Assembly: GCA_050731755.1 (NCBI GenBank)
Contig: JBOHPP010000120.1
Location: 1 to 7,110 of the forward strand
Direction of reading: 5' to 3'
Source of the DNA: JBOHPP01 sp050731755
GTDB lineage: Bacteria; Methylomirabilota; Methylomirabilia; Rokubacteriales; CSP1-6
Length of the DNA stretch: 7,110 bases
In this document: positions 1 to 7,110 of the stretch, piece by piece
Numbering within the stretch: position 1 is the first letter of the stretch
Layout of the letters: each line of letters starts with the position of its first letter
Translations under genes and position numbers: made by a program
The notes under the pieces: model-generated
Told to the model about the DNA's origin: nothing
Database searches by the model: none
What the model saw: the letters and a program-made list of their open reading frames with translations, nothing else

Positions 1-2026
1 CGGGCCGTGGCCACGTACGTGACCGGCGCCCCGTCGAGGGCGCCGGGTGAAAGGATCGCGAAGAAGTTCATGGCCAGGCTCTGCCAATCCACCCGCCGGA
101 GGCTCATCACCTCCACCTCGACGGTGACCCCCTGCACGTCGAAGGCGAGCGTGCCGCCGACGGAGACGCCGAGGTGCTTCGCCGCCTCCTCCTCCAGCGA
201 CACGCCGGGCCGCCGCACCGCGTCCCCGGCCGTCCACCAGCGCCCGTGCGTGATCGTGGTTCCCGGCGGTGGCTCGGTGGCGAAGGTCAGCACGTACTCG
301 CGCGTGAAGTACCAGATCTTGTCGGCCCTCGCGGCCTTCCTGGCCTCGATCAATTCGCGGGTGACGGGCAGGCCATCGATCGCTGCCAGCCGGCCGCGCA
401 CGACCGGGGTGAGGGTCGGCGCCACGCCACTGGCGTTAGCGACGAGCCGCTCGAACGACTCGCGTTGATCGGATTGCACGTCGACGAAGAAGAACGACGG
501 CGCCTCCTGCTTTTGCTCGAATGCGATCTGGCGGCCGAGGTTCGCTTCGAGAAGCGCGATGGCCACCAGCAGCATGACGCCGGTGCCGAGGGCGACGACG
601 ACCCGCGCCGCGTGTCCGCCCGGCCGGCGAAGCCCCGTCAGCCCCTGCCGCCAGGCCAGCCCGCCACGGGGCGGCAGAACGCGCACGAGGAGCACGAGGC
701 CGCGCGAGAGCGCCGTGAGTACCCCCAGGGCGGCGATCGCTGCCCCCACGAAAATCGCTCCCAGCGTGAACGACCCCGCCTGCCAGAAGGCGAGCGCGGC
801 GAGCCCTCCGGCGATCGGCAGCGTCGCCGCCCAGGGCCGGGGGGCGCGCCACGCCGCTGCCTCGACGTCCCGTCGCAGGATGAGCGAGGGTGGTACCGCC
901 CGGACGGCGAGCAGGGGCCACAGGGCGCACAGCAGCGCCGTCAACGTCCCCATCAAAAGGCCCCGGGCGACGGTCCACGCGTCCCAGGACGGCTCGAGGG
1001 GAAAGGGTGCGAACGGCTGGAGCGCCCCCACGAGCGCCGGCTGCATCAGGACGCCGAGCGCGGCGCCGGCCAGGCTGCCCAGCGCGCCGAGCGCCATCAT
1101 CTGAAAGAGGTAGGCGGCGAGCAGCGTGCGCGACTCGGCGCCCAGGCACTTGAGGACCGCGATGGTCGGGAGCTGCCGCCGGACGAACATCGTGACGGAC
1201 GACGCGACGCCGATGCCGCCCACGAAGAGGCTGGCCAGCCCGACCAGCCCGAGATACGTCGCGAGCTGGGAAAAGAAGCGGCGGAGACCGGGCTGGGCGT
1301 CGTCGAACGCGGTCACCCGCACCGAAGGGTCGGCGATGGCGCGGTCGAGCCCGTCGCGCGTGGCGCGCGGCGATGCGCCCTCGGCCAGGCGCACGAGCGT
1401 CCGGTAGCGCACGCGGCTGCCGAAGGCGACGAGACCGGTGGTGTCGAGCGCGCCGGCGTCGATCATCACGTGCGGACCGAGCGTCACGAATCCCGCCGCG
1501 CGGTCAGGCTCCCGCTCGATCACGCCGGTGATTGAGAAGCGCGTCGTCCCGAGCAGCAGCGGATCGCCGACCGCCAGGCCGAGCCGCTCCAGGACCGGGC
1601 GCTCGACGAGGGCCGTCCCGCCGACGACGAGGGGCGCTCCGTAGGGCCGGACCGGCGCCACCTCCATGCGCCCGTACAGCGGGTACGTCGCCTCCACGGC
1701 TTTGAGCTCGACCAGGAGACTCGCGCCGCTGGTCGGGTTCCGGGCCATGGCCGCCAGTTCGCGCACGGCGGTGGTGCGAGCCCCCTCGGCGCGCAGCCGG
1801 TCGAGCGCCGCCTGCGCCTGGTCGTCGAGGGGGCGTGCGGAGCGTATCTCGAGGTCGCCGCCAGTGAGCGCCTTGGCCTCGCGGGCCACCCCACCCTCCA
1901 GGCTGGCCGCGAGGGTGCCGACGGAGACGAGGGCGGCCACGCCGAGGGCAATGCAGGCGAAGAAGGCGAGGAAGTGACGCCACGCCCCCCGCGTCTGCCG
2001 CCAGGCCATCCGCAGCGCAAAAGGCG

Positions 2027-2030
<4 letters not shown>
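1..2030 (-). CDS. ybbP: YbbP-like ABC transporter permease (FtsX/MacB type), 3' end outside window
   Basis: Inner-membrane permease partner of the adjacent ATPase. The frame is open from a GTG at 2028-2030 to the left edge (676 codons seen); E. coli YbbP is about 800 residues, so the C-terminus is missing. Hand translation gives VTPFALRMAWRQTRGAWRHF at the N-terminus, a membrane segment near residues 20-42, then a MacB-like periplasmic domain. Further membrane segments lie near 257-284, 304-328, 358-377, 400-417 and 421-447, and another at 478-497 opens a second periplasmic domain containing PSFFFVDVQ. The FtsX-type motif TIAVLKCLGA sits at 289-298, after the second membrane segment. Near the window edge SLRRVDWQSLAMNFF matches the YbbP C-terminal region. 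The GTG overlaps the ATPase stop as GTGA, which implies translational coupling. The family (COG3127) is linked by synteny to lysophospholipase L1; the transported substrate is not known. No frameshift was found. Confidence 0.92.
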
Positions 2031-2707
<677 letters not shown>

Positions 2708-2721
2708 AATACACTGCGCGT

Positions 2722-3348
2722 GTGAGACCCCTGCTCGCTCTCGTCCTCGTGCCGCTTACGCTCGCCCTCGCCGGGCCCGTGCCGGCGGAGGGCGCCGCAG
2801 TGATCGCAGTGCTCGGCGACAGTCTCACCGCCGGACTCGGCGTCGCTGCTGACGAGGCGTTTCCCGCGCGCCTGCAGGCGCGGCTCCGGCGCGAGGGCTA
2901 CGACTACCGCGTGGTCAATGCCGGCGTGAGTGGAGACACCACCGCCGGGGGGCGGCGACGCGTAGATTGGGTACTCAGGAGCAAGCCCGATATCGTGATC
3001 GTCGCGCTTGGCGCCAACGACGGGCTGCGCGGGCAGAGCCCGGCGGCGATGCGCGACAACCTCGAGGCCATCATCGGGCGCCTTACCGCGTCGGGCGCCC
3101 GCGTGCTGCTGACCGGGATGCGCATGCCTCCCAACTACGGCGCCGAGTACACCCAGGAGTTCGCCGCGGTGTTCCCGGCGGTGGCCCGGCAGACGGGCGC
3201 GGTGCTGATGCCCTTTTTGCTCGAGGGCGTGGCGGCCGACTCCCGCTTGCTGCAGCCCGACGGGCTCCATCCCTCCGCCGCCGGACACCAGGTCATCGCG
3301 GATCGTCTGTGGCTCTACCTGGCCCCGCTGCTGCGGAGGTCAGGCTGA
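2722..3348 (+). CDS. tesA: Secreted GDSL/SGNH esterase, TesA / lysophospholipase L1 type
   Basis: Arylesterase/acyl-thioesterase/lysophospholipase of the SGNH hydrolase family, 208 residues, the usual TesA length. Residues 1-22 look like a Sec signal peptide (RPLLALVLVPLTLALAG, cleavage after VPA), so the enzyme should act in the periplasm. Block I is GDSL with nucleophile Ser34. Block II has Gly71 in NAGVSGDTTAGG, and block III is GAND with Asn99; these form the oxyanion hole. Block V, DGLHPSAAGH, supplies Asp180 and His183. The segment GMRMPPNYG is typical of TesA. The start is a GTG with no Shine-Dalgarno; it is chosen because the signal peptide begins there. The gene is divergent from the YbbA/YbbP-type ABC system, as in E. 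coli, and lies 16 bp upstream of the M20 peptidase. The physiological ester substrate cannot be read from sequence. Confidence 0.95.
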   Translation: MRPLLALVLVPLTLALAGPVPAEGAAVIAVLGDSLTAGLGVAADEAFPARLQARLRREGYDYRVVNAGVSGDTTAGGRRRVDWVLRSKPDIVIVALGANDGLRGQSPAAMRDNLEAIIGRLTASGARVLLTGMRMPPNYGAEYTQEFAAVFPAVARQTGAVLMPFLLEGVAADSRLLQPDGLHPSAAGHQVIADRLWLYLAPLLRRSG

Positions 3349-3364
3349 TGCTACCATCCAGCCC

Positions 3365-3368
<4 letters not shown>
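3335..3368 (+). promoter_or_regulatory. Shine-Dalgarno plus six-codon mini-ORF linking tesA to the M20 gene
   Basis: GGAGGT (3335-3340), inside the end of tesA, lies 7 nt before an ATG at 3348-3350 that overlaps the tesA stop (TGATG). This ATG opens a six-codon frame (MLPSSP) whose TGA at 3366-3368 overlaps the M20 start as ATGA. The M20 ATG has no Shine-Dalgarno of its own at normal spacing. The layout suggests a coupling mini-cistron that hands ribosomes from tesA to the peptidase gene. The elements are seen directly; the function is inferred. Confidence 0.4.
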
Positions 3369-4789
<1,421 letters not shown>

Positions 4790-4866
4790 CCACGGCGCAC
4801 TGACGTGCCGGCCGGGCCTTGCCATATCGGGACGGCTATACCTTCCGACGTACGGGTATTCACGAA

Positions 4867-4895
4867 TCGACAAACTGACGAAGCGGTGCTATCAA
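4867..4895 (+). promoter_or_regulatory. Candidate promoter of the small zinc protein
   Basis: TCGACA (4867-4872, 5/6 match to -35) is followed after 17 bp by TATCAA (4890-4895, 4/6 match to -10), preceded by TG at 4887-4888, as in an extended -10. A start near 4902 would give a leader of about 30 nt holding GGGAGGGG (4913-4920) before GTG 4931. The stretch 4840-4900 is visibly more AT-rich than its surroundings. Confidence 0.4.
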
Positions 4896-4930
4896 CTCTC
4901 CCCAGCAGCAACGGGAGGGGCGTCCACCAG

Positions 4931-5092
4931 GTGGTCACGAGAGCGGACCCGCGCGATAGCGAGCAAGCTCCAGACCCGATCTGCCCCGTGTGCCTCCAGG
5001 TGATCGCGCCCAGTGACCTGGTATCCGGCCGGCGCGACGACCTGATGCACGAGCACTGCGACTACGCGCGTCAGCGTCCGAAGCTGAAGTAG
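4931..5092 (+). CDS. Small CxxC/HxxC zinc-binding protein, function unknown
   Basis: A 53-residue protein from GTG 4931. It has the pattern Cys18-x2-Cys21 (ICPVC), an 18-residue spacer (IAPSDLVSGRRDDLM region), then His40-x2-Cys43 (HEHC), followed by a basic tail (ARQRPKLK). This is a plausible four-ligand zinc ribbon or treble-clef site, as in many tiny bacterial CPxCG-like proteins. I recognise the motif type, not a named family. The start was chosen because GGGAGGGG lies about 10-12 nt upstream with a candidate promoter before it. The frame also extends upstream to GTG 4805 (95 residues), but that part has more A/T-ending codons, no Shine-Dalgarno and no recognisable motif. A terminator-like hairpin follows the stop. 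Confidence 0.6.
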   Translation: MVTRADPRDSEQAPDPICPVCLQVIAPSDLVSGRRDDLMHEHCDYARQRPKLK

Positions 5093-5115
5093 CCCGCCTC
5101 CTCCGCTCCTCTTCC

Positions 5116-5140
5116 AGGCCTTCCGGGCCCGGCGGCCTTT
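5116..5140 (+). terminator. Terminator-like GC hairpin after the small zinc protein
   Basis: AGGCC (5116-5120) pairs with GGCCT (5134-5138). Inside lies CCGGGCCCGG (5123-5132), which forms a further short stem, and TTT (5138-5140) ends the structure. The T run is short, so termination strength is uncertain. It separates the zinc-protein gene from the toxin-antitoxin promoter, whose -35 box overlaps its 3' edge. Confidence 0.3.
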
Positions 5141-5167
5141 GACTTACAGAGGCTCGATCGATAGCAT
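5139..5167 (+). promoter_or_regulatory. Candidate vapBC promoter
   Basis: TTGACT (5139-5144, 5/6 match to -35), 17 bp, TAGCAT (5162-5167, 4/6 match to -10). Start of transcription would fall near 5174, about 6 nt before the antitoxin ATG. No Shine-Dalgarno is present, so the message may be leaderless or nearly so. The promoter lies inside the dyad at 5139-5180. Confidence 0.5.
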
Positions 5168-5180
5168 TTCGGTAAGTCAA
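5139..5180. repeat. 42-bp dyad covering the vapB promoter and start codon (putative operator)
   Basis: Perfect 9-bp inverted arms TTGACTTAC (5139-5147) and GTAAGTCAA (5172-5180) share their centre, at 5159.5, with a central palindrome ATCGAT (5157-5162). The left arm contains the -35 box; the right arm spans the likely transcription start and the first base of the ATG. Arm centres are 33 bp apart, about three helical turns. AbrB/VapB-type antitoxins commonly repress their own promoter by binding such sites, so autoregulation is the natural reading. An mRNA hairpin is less likely if transcription starts near 5174. Confidence 0.6.
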
Positions 5181-5389
5181 TGGAGACCGTCACCCTTTCC
5201 AGCAAATTCCAGCTCGTGCTCCCGCGCGGGCCCCGCGAGCGGCTCCGCCTTCACCCGGGAATGAGGTTCACGGTCCTGGATAAGGGCGGCGTGATCTTCC
5301 TGGTCCCGGAGCGGCCCATGCGCGGATATCGGGGCCTGGCCCGCGGGGCGACGCCCCGGGCGCTGCGGGAGAAGAAAGACCGGCTCTGA
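5180..5389 (+). CDS. vapB: AbrB/VapB-type antitoxin
   Basis: A 69-residue DNA-binding antitoxin. Residues 1-45 form a SpoVT/AbrB swapped-hairpin domain: METVTLSSKFQLVLPRGPRE, then LRLHPGMRFTVLDKGGVIFL with the usual hydrophobic alternation and PGM turn. The C-terminal tail (RPMRGYRGLARG, then an acidic/basic REKKDRL end) is the type of segment that wraps around the PIN toxin and blocks its active site. The ATG at 5180 matches the family N-terminus; it has no Shine-Dalgarno and lies within the operator-like dyad. Its TGA (5387-5389) overlaps the probable CTG start of the toxin, the standard antitoxin-first order. Confidence 0.88.
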   Translation: METVTLSSKFQLVLPRGPRERLRLHPGMRFTVLDKGGVIFLVPERPMRGYRGLARGATPRALREKKDRL

Positions 5390-5748
5390 TTCTCGTCGAT
5401 TCCAGCGGCTGGATCGAGTACCTGGGGGATCGGCCGCTGGCGCGCCGCTTCGCTCCCTACCTCGAAGGCCGGGAGCCGCTTCTTGTCTCCGCGATCGGGA
5501 TCTATGAGGTCTACAAAGTCCTTCGCCGCGACCTGTCTGAGGAGCGGGCGGTGGCGGCCGTGGCCGCTATGCGGCGCGCGACCATCGCCCCGGTCGATGA
5601 GGCCTTGGCTCTGGAGGCAGCGGATATCTCGTTCGCCCACGGCCTAGCTATGGCGGACTCGCTCGTCTACGCGACAGCACGCCGCTACGGCGCCCGGCTA
5701 GTCACCGCCGACAGGGACTTCACCGACCTGTCGATCGTGATCCGTTAA
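5386..5748 (+). CDS. vapC: VapC-type PIN-domain toxin with probable CTG start
   Basis: A PIN-domain ribonuclease (expected to cleave RNA, classically tRNA or rRNA), 120 residues if counted from CTG 5386. The N-terminus ILVDSSGWIEYL is the canonical VapC opening with Asp5. Glu41 (IYEVYK), Asp91 (MADSLVYATAR) and Asp109 (VTADRDF) complete the acidic site that binds Mg/Mn, so the enzyme looks intact. No ATG, GTG or TTG occurs in this frame between the stop at 5281-5283 and the conserved Asp; CTG 5386 sits exactly where the initiator Met of homologues lies and overlaps the antitoxin TGA as CTGA. ATT at 5389 is a second, less likely option. The next GTG (5551) would remove Asp5 and Glu41. An A/G-rich stretch containing GGAG (5368-5371) lies 14 nt upstream, so coupling from vapB is probable. 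Confidence 0.87.
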   Translation: MILVDSSGWIEYLGDRPLARRFAPYLEGREPLLVSAIGIYEVYKVLRRDLSEERAVAAVAAMRRATIAPVDEALALEAADISFAHGLAMADSLVYATARRYGARLVTADRDFTDLSIVIR

Positions 5749-5770
5749 CGCACGAGCGGGTTCCCTGGTC

Positions 5771-5800
5771 TTGCCGGCGGCGCCGACCGGTGGTTATCAT
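5771..5800 (+). promoter_or_regulatory. Candidate promoter of the oxygenase pair
   Basis: TTGCCG (5771-5776, 4/6 match to -35), 18 bp, TATCAT (5795-5800, 5/6 match to -10). A start near 5807 gives a leader of about 30 nt carrying GGAGG (5824-5828), 8 nt before ATG 5837. The promoter lies just after vapC and would serve both downstream genes. Confidence 0.4.
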
Positions 5801-5836
5801 CGCCGCAGCAACGCCGTTACGCCGGAGGCGGTAAGT

Positions 5837-6244
5837 ATGGCGGTCACCCAATTCGGGCTCTCGCCCCACACCGATGCCGGCTTCACGACCTTGCTGGCCG
5901 ACAACGAGATCGGGGGCCTCGAGATCCGCCCGGCCGGGACCTACTGGATCCCGGTCCCGAGCGTGCCCGGCTCGTTCCTGGTCAACTCCGGTGACATCCT
6001 CAAGCGCTGGACCAACGACCGCTTCCACTCGACCGAGCACCGGGTGCTGAACCGGTCGGAGCGCGACCGCTACGCGATTCCCTTCTTCTTCGACCCGCGG
6101 ACCGACGTGGTTGTCGAGTGCCTGCCCGCCTGCCACGGTCCGGGCAACTCGCCGCGCCACCCGCCCGTGGCCTACGGCGAGTACCTGGGGTGGTTCATGC
6201 GGCGCAATTACCACGGCGCCGACGATGCGGAGGAGCGTCCATGA
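5837..6244 (+). CDS. C-terminal half of an IPNS-like 2-oxoglutarate/Fe(II) oxygenase (N-terminus missing)
   Basis: A 135-residue frame encoding only the catalytic barrel of an isopenicillin-N-synthase-like oxygenase (PF03171 type). The iron ligands are present: His11 and Asp13 in LSPHTDAGFTTLL, and His68 in RFHSTEHRVLN. PVPGSFLVNSGDILKRWTND (core block) and the end YLGWFMRRNYHG match bacterial family members. Full-length relatives run about 300-350 residues; the N-terminal helical/DIOX_N half is absent, and no remnant was recognised between vapC and this frame. The 2-oxoglutarate-binding R-x-S motif reads RYA (Arg78, Ala80), so Ser is replaced. The start has a good GGAGG 8 nt upstream; 22 more in-frame codons reach back to 5771 without recognisable homology. 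It overlaps the next gene by ATGA. It may be a decaying gene, or a retained fragment that drives translation of the TfdA-like gene. Confidence 0.8.
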   Translation: MAVTQFGLSPHTDAGFTTLLADNEIGGLEIRPAGTYWIPVPSVPGSFLVNSGDILKRWTNDRFHSTEHRVLNRSERDRYAIPFFFDPRTDVVVECLPACHGPGNSPRHPPVAYGEYLGWFMRRNYHGADDAEERP

Positions 6245-7110
6245 GCGTCACGGTGCGCAGGCTCCATCCCCTCTTCGCGGCCGAGGTCCGGGACGTCGAC
6301 CTCGGCGCGACGCTGGACGAGGCGACCTTCGGGGAGATCCACGCCGCCTTCACCGAGCACTCGGTGCTGGTGTTCCCTGACCAGCCACTGAGCGACGAGC
6401 GGCAGGTGGCCTTCAGCCGCCGCTTCGGGCCGCTCGAGCAGACCACTTCGAGCATCGCCCGAAACGACACGGTCGCCCGCGAGATCGCCGACCTCTCCAA
6501 CGTCGACGCCGAGGGGCAGATGATCCCAGCCGACGACCGGCGGATGCTGTACCACTCCGGCAACCAGCTGTGGCACACCGACAGCTCGTTCAAACCGGTG
6601 CCGGCGCTGGCTTCGCTGCTGTCGGCGCGCGAGGTGCCGCCCGAGGGCGGCGAGACGGAGTTCGCCAGCCTGCGCGCGGGGTGGGCCGCGCTGCCCGAGC
6701 CGACGCGGCGGCGTCTGGAGGGCCTCGTCGCCGTCCACCACTTCGCGTACTCGCGCGGCCTCATCGCGCCCGGCCTGCTCACCACCGAGCAGGACGCCGC
6801 GCTGCCGCCGGTGCGGCAGGCGCTGGTTCGCGTCGATCCCGTGAACGGACGCAAGACGCTCTACCTCGGCTCTCACGCCTCCCACATCGAGGGCATGCCG
6901 GTGGAGGAGGGGCGCGCCCTCCTGCGCGATCTGCTGGCCTTCGCCACCCAGCCGGAGTTCGTCTACCGGCACACCTGGCGCGTAGGCGACCTCGTCATGT
7001 GGGACAACCGCGCGGTGCTCCACCGCGGCCGTCCATGGGACGCCCGGCGCTATCGGCGGGTCATGCACCGGACGACGGTGGCCGGCGAAGGGCCCACGGT
7101 CGCGGCCGCC
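6241..7110 (+). CDS. TfdA/TauD-family 2-oxoglutarate-dependent dioxygenase, 3' end outside window
   Basis: A non-haem iron enzyme that couples 2-oxoglutarate decarboxylation to hydroxylation of a small, often anionic substrate. 290 codons are seen without a stop; TfdA is about 287 residues, so only a short tail should be missing. The N-terminal block LHPLFAAEVRDVDL and the later blocks NQLWHTDSSFKP, VPPEGGETEF, LYLGSHASHIEGMP, FVYRHTWRVGDLVMWDNR and VLHRGRPWD resemble 2,4-D dioxygenase TfdA as I recall it. Iron ligands are His112, Asp114 and His261; Thr139 and an Arg within RRVMHR (272-277) should bind 2-oxoglutarate. The substrate is unknown: TfdA-like sequence alone does not separate aryloxyalkanoates, taurine or other sulfonates and sulfates. 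ATG 6241 overlaps the TGA of the upstream half-oxygenase, which implies coupled expression. Confidence 0.93.
   Translation, partial: MSVTVRRLHPLFAAEVRDVDLGATLDEATFGEIHAAFTEHSVLVFPDQPLSDERQVAFSRRFGPLEQTTSSIARNDTVAREIADLSNVDAEGQMIPADDRRMLYHSGNQLWHTDSSFKPVPALASLLSAREVPPEGGETEFASLRAGWAALPEPTRRRLEGLVAVHHFAYSRGLIAPGLLTTEQDAALPPVRQALVRVDPVNGRKTLYLGSHASHIEGMPVEEGRALLRDLLAFATQPEFVYRHTWRVGDLVMWDNRAVLHRGRPWDARRYRRVMHRTTVAGEGPTVAAA

Noticed and set aside
436..1149. Minus-strand frame of 237 residues within the permease gene
   Set aside because: It is out of frame with the permease, whose frame is open from 2030 to the window edge and gives sensible membrane and periplasmic sequence.
174..1535. Plus-strand open frame of 453 residues opposite the permease
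   Set aside because: Low-complexity Arg/Gly/Glu-rich translation with no domain; the opposite strand is a continuous YbbP-like permease with membrane segments and family motifs.
4790..4815. Small hairpin (GCAC/GTGC) after the M20 stop as a terminator
   Set aside because: Only about four base pairs and no T run.
4819..4842. TTGCCA followed by TATACC as a promoter after the M20 gene
   Set aside because: The spacing is only 12 bp, too short for a sigma-70 type promoter.
4805..4930. N-terminal extension of the small zinc protein from GTG 4805
   Set aside because: No Shine-Dalgarno, AT-leaning third positions and no motif; a promoter-like sequence and a good ribosome site lie inside it. Kept only as an alternative.
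5551..5748. GTG 5551 as the start of the PIN toxin (65 residues)
   Set aside because: It would delete Asp5 and Glu41 and the conserved ILVDSS start, although the upstream frame encodes all of these.
6208..7068. Minus-strand frame of 286 residues opposite the TfdA-like gene
   Set aside because: No domain; it is the antisense shadow of a clearly recognised dioxygenase.

Overview
The window is GC-rich, densely coding bacterial DNA. Short or overlapping gene junctions, GTG starts and strong G/C at third codon positions suggest an uncultivated soil or sediment bacterium. A Rokubacteria/Methylomirabilota-like or related proteobacterial-grade lineage would fit, but this is a guess from style and gene content because no taxonomic marker is present.

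Left third (1-3348): a divergent block. On the minus strand an ABC ATPase (YbbA-like, 2027-2707) overlaps by GTGA a large FtsX/MacB-type permease (YbbP-like, 2030 to the left edge, 3' end cut off). Only 14 bp away, on the plus strand, is a secreted GDSL/SGNH esterase of the TesA (lysophospholipase L1) type (2722-3348). This reproduces the tesA / ybbA-ybbP arrangement of E. coli and is the best-supported functional unit here.

Middle (3348-5092): an M20-family metallopeptidase (3365-4789) follows tesA. It appears to be reached through a six-codon mini-ORF that links the tesA stop to the M20 start. After it come a candidate promoter and a small CxxC/HxxC zinc-binding protein (about 4931-5092).

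Right third (5116-7110): a terminator-like hairpin precedes a VapBC-type toxin-antitoxin module. The antitoxin promoter and start codon lie in a 42-bp dyad. The PIN toxin (5386-5748) has no ATG/GTG/TTG where its conserved N-terminus begins and apparently starts at CTG, overlapping the antitoxin stop. Immediately downstream is the C-terminal catalytic half of an isopenicillin-N-synthase-like 2-oxoglutarate/Fe(II) oxygenase (5837-6244). It has its own promoter-like sequence, a good Shine-Dalgarno and an ATG, but no N-terminal half. It overlaps by ATGA a near full-length TfdA/TauD-like dioxygenase (6241 to the right edge).

Most gene families are ordinary. The points most worth a second look are the CTG-started toxin, the dyad over the antitoxin start, the lone half-oxygenase coupled to a second oxygenase beside the toxin-antitoxin module, and the mini-ORF between tesA and the M20 gene. 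I saw no RNA gene, CRISPR array, transposase or long repeat, and no gene-free stretch longer than about 140 bases.
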